Shown: piece by piece, positions 15,607 to 24,196 of the stretch | Position numbering within the stretch: the stretch's first letter is position 1 | Layout: every line of letters starts with the position of its first letter | Assembly (NCBI GenBank): GCA_964639765.1 | Contig: CAZXEN010000017.1 | Location: forward strand, 1-48,482 | DNA length: 48,482 nt | Direction of reading: 5' to 3' | Source of the DNA: Scybalousia_A sp964639765 | GTDB lineage: Bacteria; Bacteroidota; Bacteroidia; Bacteroidales; P3 | Position numbers and translations under genes: made by a program | The notes under the pieces: model-generated | What the model saw: the letters and a program-made list of their open reading frames with translations, nothing else | Database searches by the model: none | Told to the model about the DNA's origin: nothing

Positions 15607-17937
15607 TTATCTTGATCTTATTGATATGGCAAAACCACCACAAGGAGCCATCTTTAGTTTCAGTGTGGTTTTTGAGCTGACTTTTTTGTTTGTTATGGTA
15701 TAGGCCTGAGGATTGTATTTTTCTCCTGCAAGTCCGCTTGCATCTTTTGCATCCGCATATATTACAGCATCATACGTTACTCCTTCCTTAAGAAAATCCA
15801 GCTTGATACTTATTTCTCTTGAATTTTCATCTGTTACTCCGCCTACATACCAAACATCATGAGCTTTCGCTCTTTTCAAATCATCTATGGTTGCGTCCTT
15901 GTCAAGTGCATAAACAAAGCGTGTAACGCTGGAAATCATATCTTTTTTCCCGTCAGGCAAAACAGAAAGGCCCTCAGCAGCCTTATTCAGAGAAGAAAGT
16001 TTAGGATGTCGTGCAGTTACTATGTATGCACCCGGTTCTGCTTGAAGATATATACTCGTATCCCAATCCACAGCAACATCTTTAATGAATTGAAAAGCAT
16101 CCATAAAGTTTTCGTAATGCTCAGGAAAGTCTGCAGCCATCTGAAGTGGAGAATAAAACGTAACATACAGACCTAACTGGTTTGCAATGGTGTGTTGCAT
16201 CTTATTTCCTTTGTCCCATGAAACTATCTTCTCCATATCTGTTTCAAATATTCCAGGAGTGTAGTCCATTGGTCCTCCTTGCAGACGTGTAAAAGGAAGT
16301 ATTGTTGTATGGCCTGGTTTTATCCGTCCTCTGAACTCTGTTCCCATAGCACTTTCATTTCCTATCATGTTTGGCCAGGTCCGACACAAGCCCGTAGGTC
16401 TTACTGCTTCGTGGGCATTTACCATTATTTTGTGTTTAGCAGCAACTACTGCATAATGATAGTGATTTATGAGCGGCTGACTGTAATGTCCTTCTCCGTA
16501 TGGAATAATTTTACCTACATAACCGCTTTTTACTGCATCATAGCCATATTCATTCATGAGATTATAGGCTTTTCCCATCCAATGTTCATAATTTATGGTG
16601 GAGGAAGATGTCTCGTGATGCATAATAAGACGGATTCCTTTTTGGTGAGCATAGCTATTCAGGGCAGGAAGGTCAAAATCAGGATAAGGAGTGAGGAAAT
16701 CAAAAACAAAGTCCTTCTCTTTACCATACCAATCCTCCCAACCTATGTTCCATCCCTCAATAAGCAGAGCATCAAAACCATTATCTGCTGCAAAATCTAT
16801 ATAACGGCGAACATTACTGTTGTTGGCTGCGTGTCTGTTGTGAGGTGTTGATTTCTCATAGTCCGTTTTGCCAATATGAACGGAAGAAAAATCATTGGTA
16901 TAGCTCCAACAATTCTTATCAGAAATCATTTCCCACCACACTCCCATATACTTTGTAGGGTGAATCCAAGAAACATCCTCCAAAACACAAGGCTCATTCA
17001 AATTAAGTATAAGCCTTGAGGCAAGAACCTCTGTTGCAGAATTACAAACCATAACAGTCCTCCACGGAGTTTTTGAAGGTGTCTGCAAACGTCCCTTATA
17101 TCCTGTGGCATCAGGAGATAACCAAACTCGGAAAACAAAATTTGTATCATCCAAATCCAAGTTTGCAGCAGGAAAATCCAAAACTGCGGCCTCGTGAATG
17201 TTGATGTAAATGCTGTCTTCTGTTTTCATTTGCAGGGCGGTTTGCACTCCTGTTGGTGAAAAATTCTTCCATGGCCAACCACATCCCCTATGTGCTTCGC
17301 TGTATAGTTGCCGTATTTCCGACAAATACGACTCTGTGATATTGTATTCTTGAGTATCATAGTCACCAGGTATCCACCACGCCTTATGATTTCCAGCCAT
17401 TGCAAATTCAGTCAGCTCTTCTTTAATCCAAAAATAAACCAATGCATTGTCTTTTTCTGGAAATTCATAGCGGAAACCTAAACCATCATTATATAATCTG
17501 AATCTTATCTGCATGACAGTAGGCCTGATATCTGTGGATTTGTCCATACTCTGCACAGTTCCTTCTTTCTGCTCCAAAGTTACAAGAAGTTCATTATAAT
17601 GGTTACGTATCGTTGATTCTTCTCCCCAAACAGGAGACCATGTTTCATCAAAAGTATCCCTGGAAGTCTGCTTCAATGAAAAACCATGGGACAAATCATC
17701 TCTCCATTCCAAAGAAAAACCCATGCGAGATGGCAATACAATATGTTTGTCTCCTTTGTCCAAAGAATAGTAAGGACACCCATCAATCAAGGCAAATCTT
17801 AGCACCAATTGATTGTCAGGACTTGTCAGAAAAAGAGCATCCTCTGGCATGAGAGCCTTTCTTTGAACTGTATCTGCTAACAAAACAGGCATAAAAATTA
17901 TCGCAAGTAAAAAAAATACAAATATGTTTTTTCTCAT
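15607..17937 (-). CDS. GH97 family alpha-glucosidase (SusB-like)
   Basis: A 776-residue secreted enzyme with signal peptide (about 1-21, ending LLADTVQRKA). It has the three GH97 parts: N-terminal beta-sandwich (SPDNQLVLRFALIDGCPYYS), (beta/alpha)8 barrel with VRRYIDFAADNGFDALLIEG and RLIMHHETSSSTINYEHW, and C-terminal beta domain. The AVKSGYVGK stretch (glycine rather than aspartate at the catalytic position) and VNAHEAVRPTGLCRTWPN plus GNESAMGTEFRG point to the inverting SusB-type alpha-glucosidase rather than the retaining alpha-galactosidases. It is not accompanied by susC/susD. Promoter at 17962-17969 and AGGAG just before the ATG. Confidence 0.93.
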   Translation of the reverse strand: MRKNIFVFFLLAIIFMPVLLADTVQRKALMPEDALFLTSPDNQLVLRFALIDGCPYYSLDKGDKHIVLPSRMGFSLEWRDDLSHGFSLKQTSRDTFDETWSPVWGEESTIRNHYNELLVTLEQKEGTVQSMDKSTDIRPTVMQIRFRLYNDGLGFRYEFPEKDNALVYFWIKEELTEFAMAGNHKAWWIPGDYDTQEYNITESYLSEIRQLYSEAHRGCGWPWKNFSPTGVQTALQMKTEDSIYINIHEAAVLDFPAANLDLDDTNFVFRVWLSPDATGYKGRLQTPSKTPWRTVMVCNSATEVLASRLILNLNEPCVLEDVSWIHPTKYMGVWWEMISDKNCWSYTNDFSSVHIGKTDYEKSTPHNRHAANNSNVRRYIDFAADNGFDALLIEGWNIGWEDWYGKEKDFVFDFLTPYPDFDLPALNSYAHQKGIRLIMHHETSSSTINYEHWMGKAYNLMNEYGYDAVKSGYVGKIIPYGEGHYSQPLINHYHYAVVAAKHKIMVNAHEAVRPTGLCRTWPNMIGNESAMGTEFRGRIKPGHTTILPFTRLQGGPMDYTPGIFETDMEKIVSWDKGNKMQHTIANQLGLYVTFYSPLQMAADFPEHYENFMDAFQFIKDVAVDWDTSIYLQAEPGAYIVTARHPKLSSLNKAAEGLSVLPDGKKDMISSVTRFVYALDKDATIDDLKRAKAHDVWYVGGVTDENSREISIKLDFLKEGVTYDAVIYADAKDASGLAGEKYNPQAYTITNKKVSSKTTLKLKMAPCGGFAISIRSR

Positions 17938-17961
17938 CTCCTTATAGATATTTTAGGATTG

Positions 17962-17969
17962 CAAAGATA
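17962..17969 (-). promoter_or_regulatory. GH97 gene promoter, -7 element TATCTTTG
   Basis: Minus-strand TATCTTTG plus C, about 25 bases before the ATG. An unusually strong AAGGAG ribosome-binding site touches the start codon. Confidence 0.6.
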
Positions 17970-18055
17970 AAAAATAAGATTCAATATTTTTAATTTTTAA
18001 AAACTTTTTTTATTTTCAACGAGATAAACAGGTAAAAAAACGAAATCTAATCTTT

Positions 18056-18123
18056 GTAAAAAAAGTCTTGATCTTTATATGCAAAAGAGTTGATCTTTTT
18101 TTCTAAAAATCAACTCTTTTTTT
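18056..18123. repeat. A-tract/core/T-tract module array, cluster 3
   Basis: Three modules: gtcttgatc, gagttgatc and tcaactc between A- and T-runs, with the spacer atatgc. GAGTTGAT (18087-18094) and ATCAACTC (18109-18116) form a hairpin with T-runs on both strands. A 38-base part from 18084 on is identical to cluster 7. The array lies between two minus-strand genes (GH97 start, lipoprotein end). Confidence 0.75.
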
Positions 18124-18191
18124 ATCATAGTTCTGAGGACAAAATGTGGAAAGAAAATAATCGGATTTTATCCGCAACTTTCCACTCGGGA

Positions 18192-18233
18192 AAATAAAAA
18201 AAGAGGGATTGTTTTCCTGCCCTCTTTTCTTCT
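18192..18233 (-). terminator. Terminator of the 18242-18730 lipoprotein gene
   Basis: On the minus strand AAGAGGG, a 12-base loop, CCCTCTT and then T7. It starts 9 bases behind the stop codon. Confidence 0.8.
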
Positions 18234-18241
18234 CTGTCTTA

Positions 18242-18730
18242 TTATTCTCCCAAAACTCCAGCAGTCAGAGTATAAGTCGCAACCTCATGAGTCCCAGCCA
18301 AAGGAATTTCTCCTCGTATTTTCATTTTCTCGGAATCTATGCTTTGAACAGTCCATTCGTATGTGTCTGTTTGCATTTCATCGTCAACATATACTTCCAC
18401 ATCAATTAATATCTTGTTGCCCGAAATAGTATAATGGAAATCTGCTCCTCCTATAACGTGAGTGCCTCCATACTCTCTTATGTGTAAATCACCGTTATGT
18501 CCGTTGCCATCCAAATCTTCCGATGAGAAATAGAACTCGTATTTTCCCCAATTCGGATTGGCTATGGTCCATATTTTACTCCAATTGCTTGCAACTAGGT
18601 ATTTTTCTATGTCAGCCTGTGTTACGGTTGTTGTTGTTTCGTCGTCGTCATCGTCTCCGCAGGCAGAGAAACCAAACACCATTGTTGAAATTAATCCTAT
18701 CAACAATAATTTCTTTAATAACTTTTTCAT
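18242..18730 (-). CDS. Lipocalin-sized surface lipoprotein
   Basis: A 162-residue lipoprotein with leader MKKLLKKLLLIGLISTMVFG and lipobox FSAC. After the cysteine comes GDDDDDETTTT, the acidic pattern used as a surface-export signal in Bacteroidota. The mature part looks all-beta (WSKIWTIANPNWGKYEFYFS, GGTHVIGGADFHYTISGNKI, TYEWTVQSIDSEKMKIRG), like small lipocalin-type lipoproteins of the phylum. Ligand unknown. It is last in a minus-strand series behind the universal stress protein gene (54-base gap) and has its own terminator. Confidence 0.75.
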   Translation of the reverse strand: MKKLLKKLLLIGLISTMVFGFSACGDDDDDETTTTVTQADIEKYLVASNWSKIWTIANPNWGKYEFYFSSEDLDGNGHNGDLHIREYGGTHVIGGADFHYTISGNKILIDVEVYVDDEMQTDTYEWTVQSIDSEKMKIRGEIPLAGTHEVATYTLTAGVLGE

Positions 18731-18784
18731 CTTGTTTAATGCCCTGATATCCCGTCGGCTCTTCGGTTCTAATTAATGATTATT

Positions 18785-19639
18785 TTATAAAAATTCTGTT
18801 TTCATTCCACCATTTTTCAGAGGTATACAAACAACAGGGACTTGAGAAAAACGGACTATATCCTGAGCTCTTGGGTCTGCAGCAAAGTCTGTGGATTCGT
18901 CTCTTCCCATAACCATGCATAAATCAACTTTGTTCTCCTCATTGTTGATGTATTTTATCACCTCATCTGCATAATCCTTGCCCGTCTTGAGGTTTTGTAA
19001 TGTTACAATATCACAATTTACGCCCTTGTCCAAGATAAATTTCTGAGCACCTGAACCTATAACCTTTATTTTGTTGAAATCTTCCTCATCTTGTCCTTCC
19101 CATGTTCCAATAAGAAGAGTAACCTTTGCACCAAATTCTTTAGCCCATTTTATTGCATAAGGAACTTTTTGACGTGAAGAAAGATATAACTCTATAGGAA
19201 GAACTATATTTCTGATAGGTTTTGGTTCTATGGCTATATTTACTGTCATAATAGGAACATCTGCTGTACGTATAAGACGATGTGTATTTGCTCCTATCAC
19301 ATGAACATTAGTATTGGATGTACCTGCAACCATAAGGTCTGCCTCTATTTCTTTTGTGAAGAGATTTATCTGCTCTGTGACTGAACCTTTTCGGATATAT
19401 GGCTTGACATCCAAGTCATAAAGCTTCTTTATGTTCTTTTTTAACTCTTCAAGCTGGAGTTCCTGATACTCCGGTGCTTTTTCCTGTTGTCCTAAAAGGC
19501 GCGCAAAGAAACCGACTTGCTCACTAACGTGCAAAAGATAGTACTCTGTAGTACTATCTCTGAACATATATTTACAAAATCTTAAACAAGCATTCAAAGA
19601 TAAATCATTAAAATCTGTCGTAATAAGAACCTTTTTCAT
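18785..19639 (-). CDS. Tandem universal stress protein (UspA family)
   Basis: A 284-residue cytoplasmic protein made of two Usp domains, each starting with a beta strand and Asp or equivalent (MKKVLITTDFNDLSLNACLR; RNIVLPIELYLSSRQKVPYA). The first domain ends with the nucleotide-loop-like VAGTSNTNVHVIGANTHRL followed by IRTADVPIMTVN. The second is more diverged (VMGRDESTDFAADPRAQDIV, then FSQVPVVCIPL). Tandem Usp proteins of this size are common in Bacteroidota. Its 5' region carries a 23-base sequence also found before the SUMF1 gene, suggesting shared control or a duplicated leader. Confidence 0.85.
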   Translation of the reverse strand: MKKVLITTDFNDLSLNACLRFCKYMFRDSTTEYYLLHVSEQVGFFARLLGQQEKAPEYQELQLEELKKNIKKLYDLDVKPYIRKGSVTEQINLFTKEIEADLMVAGTSNTNVHVIGANTHRLIRTADVPIMTVNIAIEPKPIRNIVLPIELYLSSRQKVPYAIKWAKEFGAKVTLLIGTWEGQDEEDFNKIKVIGSGAQKFILDKGVNCDIVTLQNLKTGKDYADEVIKYINNEENKVDLCMVMGRDESTDFAADPRAQDIVRFSQVPVVCIPLKNGGMKTEFL

Positions 19640-19651
19640 CTTTCTTAATAT

Positions 19652-19674
19652 TTTATTTGCAGAATTTTAGTTAA
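19652..19674 (-). repeat. 23-base leader repeat, copy 1
   Basis: The plus strand begins TTTATTTGCAGAATTTTAG and continues TTAA. It is identical to 20557-20579 and lies 13-35 bases before the universal stress protein ATG, in the ribosome-binding zone. Confidence 0.7.
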
Positions 19675-19724
19675 TTAATTTGATAAAGAATAAATGGTAT
19701 TTTTAGATAAAAGACGCTTTTAAA

Positions 19725-20549
19725 TTACCTTGTAAGGCTAAGACGGAAACCAGTGAAATTATTGTGCATCTCTGGCAGAGTCGTCTGTCTATTTGATACA
19801 CGACAAGGATCTGGGTCTGTTAAAAAACAACCTCCGCGTGTTATACGACTCGTACCAGAAGAAGGCCCTTGAGGATTTGTCTGTGCATCACTTGTGTAAT
19901 CCCCTTTCCAATCCGAACACCATTCATATACATTGCCACTCATATCATAGATGCCAAGTTCATTAGGCGTTTTTGTTTTTACTTCATGTATTTGCAAATC
20001 AAGACTTCCATTATCATACCATGCAATAGCATCTATATTATTACTTCCACTATATTTGAATCCCATTGTTTTATTACCACCTCTTGCAGCAAATTCCCAC
20101 TCGGCTTCAGTAGGTAAACGGAAATTCTTTTTTGTCATAGTGTTGAGTCTTGTTATAAAGTCCAAAACATCAGCATAAGAAACACTCTCAACAGGTAAAC
20201 TATCTCCCTTTTTATAACCTGAAGGATTTGTTCCCATAACTGCTTTCCATAAACCTTGAGTCACTTCTGTTTCTCCAATATAGTAACTGGAAAGTGTAAC
20301 ACTATGTGCTGGTTTTTCTTCACTTTTTGCATCACTTCCTTGCTCTTGTGTTGCTCCCATCGTAAAAGTTCCACCCTCAACATAAATCATTTTAAACTCT
20401 ACTCCTCCAACTGAGAAAATTTCATCTGTTGCAGGTGTTTTATGTTTAGCACTTGTTGCTTCATCATCATCTGAACAAGAAACAAGATTAATTATTGCAA
20501 ACAAGCAGGCAAATATTACTAATGAAAGTTTTCTAAGAATTTGTTTCAT
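19725..20549 (-). CDS. SUMF1/formylglycine-generating-enzyme-like lipoprotein
   Basis: A 274-residue lipoprotein: leader to VSC, then SDDDEATS, a surface-export type start. The rest is the SUMF1 (FGE-sulfatase) fold: MIYVEGGTFTMGATQEQGSD, HSVTLSSYYIGETEVTQGLW, NFRLPTEAEWEFAARGGNKT, NELGIYDMSGNVYEWCSDW and SRITRGGCFLTDPDPCRVSN ending TGFRLSLTR. Most bacterial members of this type are not sulfatase activators; the copper-binding cysteine pair of true FGE is not evident. It may be a structural or carbohydrate-related surface protein. It occupies the place behind rnfE where rnfA would be expected. Confidence 0.88.
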   Translation of the reverse strand: MKQILRKLSLVIFACLFAIINLVSCSDDDEATSAKHKTPATDEIFSVGGVEFKMIYVEGGTFTMGATQEQGSDAKSEEKPAHSVTLSSYYIGETEVTQGLWKAVMGTNPSGYKKGDSLPVESVSYADVLDFITRLNTMTKKNFRLPTEAEWEFAARGGNKTMGFKYSGSNNIDAIAWYDNGSLDLQIHEVKTKTPNELGIYDMSGNVYEWCSDWKGDYTSDAQTNPQGPSSGTSRITRGGCFLTDPDPCRVSNRQTTLPEMHNNFTGFRLSLTR

Positions 20550-20556
20550 ACTACTC

Positions 20557-20579
20557 TTTATTTGCAGAATTTTAGTTAA
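20557..20579 (-). repeat. 23-base leader repeat, copy 2
   Basis: Identical to 19652-19674. It lies 8-30 bases before the SUMF1-like ATG. Confidence 0.7.
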
Positions 20580-20663
20580 GTTCTTTTATATTAATGAATG
20601 GTGTCTCCTCTATTCCTCTTTTATGTAGCGGATTCGCATTTGCATTATTCTAAAAGATAGGTT

Positions 20664-21257
20664 TTATTTCTCGTATTTTGCTCTAAGTTTATTAACTATT
20701 GCTATCAAATAACCCAATGCAATGAATGCTCCTGGAGGAAGTATGAAAAGAAGTATTCCATCACTTTCTCCGATAAATTTAAAACCAAATATTGCTCCTG
20801 TTCCAAGAACTTCTCTTACTATTCCAAGAATAGTCAAAGCAAAAGTAAAGCCTAAACCAATTCCAATTCCATCCAACAAAGAATCAAAGGCATTGTGTTT
20901 GCTTGCAAAGCTTTCTGCTCTTCCTAAGATAACACAGTTTACAACAATAAGTGGTATAAATATACCTAAACTTTTATTCAGTGCAGGAACGTAAGCTTGC
21001 AAAATAAGTTGAAGAATAGTAACGAATGTTGCTATCACAACTATGAATGCAGGAATACGAACTTTATCTGGCACAACATTCTTTATAAGAGATATAACTA
21101 CGTTTGAACACATCAAAACAAACATAGTACAAACACCCATTCCTAAACCATTGATTGCTGAGGTTGTTGTTGCCAATGTGGAACACATTCCCAACAAAAG
21201 ACAAAATACAGGGTTTTCTTTTATTATTCCGTTAAGTATTATTTTCATTCCTTTCAT
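20664..21257 (-). CDS. rnfE: Rnf electron transport complex subunit E
   Basis: A 197-residue membrane protein with six predicted helices. The start LNGIIKENPVFCLLLGMCST and the later LTILGIVREVLGTGAIFGFK identify RnfE (NqrD-like), not RnfA. RnfE and RnfA together form the membrane iron-sulfur site through which electrons cross to the other side. It lies 11 bases behind rnfG. It is the last gene of the operon, and no rnfA follows. Confidence 0.93.
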   Translation of the reverse strand: MKGMKIILNGIIKENPVFCLLLGMCSTLATTTSAINGLGMGVCTMFVLMCSNVVISLIKNVVPDKVRIPAFIVVIATFVTILQLILQAYVPALNKSLGIFIPLIVVNCVILGRAESFASKHNAFDSLLDGIGIGLGFTFALTILGIVREVLGTGAIFGFKFIGESDGILLFILPPGAFIALGYLIAIVNKLRAKYEK

Positions 21258-21268
21258 TGTTGTACCTC

Positions 21269-21847
21269 CTATTTGGTTTGATATTCCTTAAATGCTTCGT
21301 AAGCCTTTTGAACTGCTGTAAGAAATGCTCGTGAAGTAATGGTTGAAGCAGTTATTGCATCTATATCTCCTCCATCTTTTGTTGGAGAAAACTTTGTTGT
21401 CTCAGGATTTTTTCCTCTGATATCTCCTTTTGCCCTAAACCATTCTTCTGCTTTCATTCCCAAGCCAGGAGTTTCTGCTGTCTCCAAGATAGAATAATCA
21501 GAAACAGTCCCATCTTTAGCTAAGCCTACCATTATTTTTAGTTTTCCGCCATAACCATTGTTATCATATGTTTCAATAGCAGCACCAACTAATTCTCCAT
21601 TGACTGTTGCAGGATAGATAACCATAGGATCTTTATAACCTTTCAAAGTTATTTCCACAGCTTCTCCTACTTGTGCATTTTTATCTGGAAGAACATTCTT
21701 TATAGCTGCTTCCTTATCATTTTTCATTGTCTGGTCTATAGGTTTCTTTGTCAAGGCGTATGTTCCGCAAAGCAAGGCTGAAGCCAGCAAAGTTACCAAT
21801 GCCAAGCACAAAACCATATTTTTTATTGAAGATTCCAATTTTGCCAT
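21269..21847 (-). CDS. rnfG: Rnf electron transport complex subunit G
   Basis: A 192-residue protein with an N-terminal anchor (about 11-31) and a periplasmic FMN domain. The covalent FMN-attachment region is IDAITASTITSRAFLTAV, where the threonine after TAS is the expected flavin site; the family motif is more often SGAT/TGAT. ETAETPGLGMKAEEW is also typical. RnfG passes electrons between RnfD and the cytoplasmic side. Gap to rnfD is 11 bases. Confidence 0.93.
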   Translation of the reverse strand: MAKLESSIKNMVLCLALVTLLASALLCGTYALTKKPIDQTMKNDKEAAIKNVLPDKNAQVGEAVEITLKGYKDPMVIYPATVNGELVGAAIETYDNNGYGGKLKIMVGLAKDGTVSDYSILETAETPGLGMKAEEWFRAKGDIRGKNPETTKFSPTKDGGDIDAITASTITSRAFLTAVQKAYEAFKEYQTK

Positions 21848-21858
21848 AAACTTTCCTC

Positions 21859-22827
21859 CTATTTTTTATAACCGAATTTGTCAGTTTTCACAAATTTATT
21901 TATCAAAGGAGTAACACCATTCATGATAAGAATAGCGAAAGAAACTCCTTCCGGCATCGGTCCAAAACAACGGAAGACAATGGTAAGAATACCACAACCA
22001 CAACCAAAGATTATCTGTCCTTTGTGTGTAAGCGGAGAAGTTACCATATCTGTTGCCATAAACACTGCTCCAAGCATCATACCACCTGCAAGAAGATGAT
22101 AAACAGGAGCAACATAATTTTCAGGACTGATTAAATGAAGTATCAGTGCAAAAACAAATGCTGTTCCAAGAAAAGAAACAGGAATATGCCAAGTTATTAT
22201 TCTTCTGCAAAGCATATAAATACCACCGATAAGTATTGCTATGGCAGATATTTCTCCCAAAGAACCTCCGACATTTCCCAAGAACATATCCATAACACCT
22301 GGTAAATCGCCTCCATGTTTCATTATGCTCAAGGAAGTAGGACCAGTAACCGTATCAACAACATCAGAACAGAACAACGGACTTGGTTTTGGCCAAGAAC
22401 TCATTGCCATATCTGTAGGGAAAGAAAGGAAAAGGAATACACGACCTACCAAAGCAGGATTGAAAGGATTCTTTCCTAAACCACCAAATGTCATTTTACC
22501 GACACCTATTGCTATCAATGAGCCTAAGATTATCATCCACAAAGGCAAAGATGAAGGAACATTAAAAGCAAGCAACATACCTGTTATTACTGCTGAACCA
22601 TCTGTCACCGTAGACAAATCTCCTTTAAGCAAATACTTTTGTATTACCCACTCAAAGAAAAGACAAGATGCAACACTGACCAAAGTCAGAATCAAAGCAT
22701 TGATACCAAAAAAGTATATGCTGACAAGCAACGCTGGTAACATCGCAATGACAACACCCCACATTATCTTTTTGGTTGACATTGTGCTATGAACGTGAGG
22801 TGATCCTGAAATATTAAACATTGACAT
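21859..22827 (-). CDS. rnfD: Rnf electron transport complex subunit D
   Basis: A 322-residue integral membrane flavoprotein with about nine helices. The FMN-attachment threonine lies in VVDTVTGPTSLSIMKHGG. FGGLGKNPFNPALVGRVFLF and AVFMATDMVTSPLTHKGQII are RnfD/NqrB signatures. It is expected to carry the ion-translocating path. A 31-base gap follows rnfC. Confidence 0.94.
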   Translation of the reverse strand: MSMFNISGSPHVHSTMSTKKIMWGVVIAMLPALLVSIYFFGINALILTLVSVASCLFFEWVIQKYLLKGDLSTVTDGSAVITGMLLAFNVPSSLPLWMIILGSLIAIGVGKMTFGGLGKNPFNPALVGRVFLFLSFPTDMAMSSWPKPSPLFCSDVVDTVTGPTSLSIMKHGGDLPGVMDMFLGNVGGSLGEISAIAILIGGIYMLCRRIITWHIPVSFLGTAFVFALILHLISPENYVAPVYHLLAGGMMLGAVFMATDMVTSPLTHKGQIIFGCGCGILTIVFRCFGPMPEGVSFAILIMNGVTPLINKFVKTDKFGYKK

Positions 22828-22858
22828 ATCTCTAAAATTTTATATTCTTACATATTAA

Positions 22859-24196
22859 TTATTTTTGAGCTCTTGCTCTGCGTAAAGCTCCTACCTTGAA
22901 CTTTCCAACTCTTATCATATCCAACAAAGGACGGGAAGCCGGACAAGTAAACAAGCAACAACCACATTCTATACAATCCATAACACATTCCTTTTCGGCC
23001 TCTTCCCATCTGTCTTGTGAGCAAAGTGTAGAAAGAAGCACAGGTTCCAGACCCATAGGGCAGGCATCTACACATTTTCCGCAACGAATGCAAGGAGAAG
23101 GTGCTTGACGTTTTGCTTCTTTTTCATTCATGACAAGAATGCTTGATGTTGTTTTGACCGTTGGAGCAGAAGTATCCATTATTGCTTTTCCCATCATAGG
23201 CCCACCGCTGATAAGTTTTCCCGTATCTTCAGGCAAACCTCCACAATAGTCTATTATCTCCTGCAAAGGAGTTCCTACACGGACAAGAAGATTTTTTTGA
23301 TTTTCCGGTTTTACGCTCTTTCCTGTAAAAGTAAGAACATTGTCTATCAGAGGACGGTTCTTTTGTACTGCATAATAAATAGAAAGAGCCGTACCAACAT
23401 TATCCACAACACAACCTACTTCTATAGGAAGCTTACCACTTGGAACTTCCCTGCCCGTTAAAGCATTGATAAGCTGTTTTTCTGCTCCTTGAGGATATTT
23501 CATTTTCAAAGGAACAACTTCAGTGCCGTTATACTTCTTGGACATCTCAGTCATTATTCTGATAGCCTCTGGTTTGTTGTTCTCTATACCGATAAGGGCG
23601 GTGTTTATTCCCAAAGCCTTCTTCATAATTTCTATTCCTATGAAAATTTCTTCGGTATTTTCTATCATTATCCTGTTGTCTGAGGTAAGATAAGGCTCAC
23701 ACTCTACACCATTGATGATAAGGTATTCGGCTTTCTTGTCTGCTGGAACCATGTATTTGACATTGGTTGGGAAAGCAGCTCCTCCTAACCCCACAATACC
23801 GCAATCTTTCATTCTCTGGATAATATCCTTTGCCTCAAGAGTTATTTCTCTTTTGATATCAGGTGTCGTGTCTATGCTTTCTTCCCATTCATCTCCTTCC
23901 ACATCAATATATATGGCAGGTTTCTTAAATCCGTTAAAATCTGTTGCAACATCTATTTTTGTAACAGTTCCTGAATAAGGAGAATGAGTATTGGCACAGA
24001 TAAAAGCTTCTGCTTTTGAAAGAAGGGTACCTACTTTTACCTTGTCACCTTTTTGTACTACACAAGTAGCTGGAGCTCCAAGATGCTGAGATACAAAAAT
24101 AACTGCTTTTTTAGTAAGAGGAAATACTTCTATCTTATTGTTTGAAGCAAGTTTGTTTCCCTCTGGGTGAACACCACCTCTGTTAAATGTTTTCAT
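22859..24196 (-). CDS. rnfC: Rnf electron transport complex subunit C
   Basis: A 445-residue peripheral cytoplasmic subunit that binds NADH and FMN. It shows FNRGGVHPEGNK at the start, GLGGAAFPTNVKYMVPADKK for nucleotide/FMN binding, VECEPYLTSDNRIM, and two [4Fe-4S] motifs, CIRCGKCVDACPMGL and CIECGCCLFTCPASRPL. Its start overlaps the rnfB stop by 4 bases. Confidence 0.95.
   Translation of the reverse strand: MKTFNRGGVHPEGNKLASNNKIEVFPLTKKAVIFVSQHLGAPATCVVQKGDKVKVGTLLSKAEAFICANTHSPYSGTVTKIDVATDFNGFKKPAIYIDVEGDEWEESIDTTPDIKREITLEAKDIIQRMKDCGIVGLGGAAFPTNVKYMVPADKKAEYLIINGVECEPYLTSDNRIMIENTEEIFIGIEIMKKALGINTALIGIENNKPEAIRIMTEMSKKYNGTEVVPLKMKYPQGAEKQLINALTGREVPSGKLPIEVGCVVDNVGTALSIYYAVQKNRPLIDNVLTFTGKSVKPENQKNLLVRVGTPLQEIIDYCGGLPEDTGKLISGGPMMGKAIMDTSAPTVKTTSSILVMNEKEAKRQAPSPCIRCGKCVDACPMGLEPVLLSTLCSQDRWEEAEKECVMDCIECGCCLFTCPASRPLLDMIRVGKFKVGALRRARAQK

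Noticed and set aside
20664..21257. Interpretation of this subunit as RnfA
   Set aside because: The ENPVF start and the GIVREVLGTG segment match RnfE; RnfA starts with a different NNFVLS-type segment.
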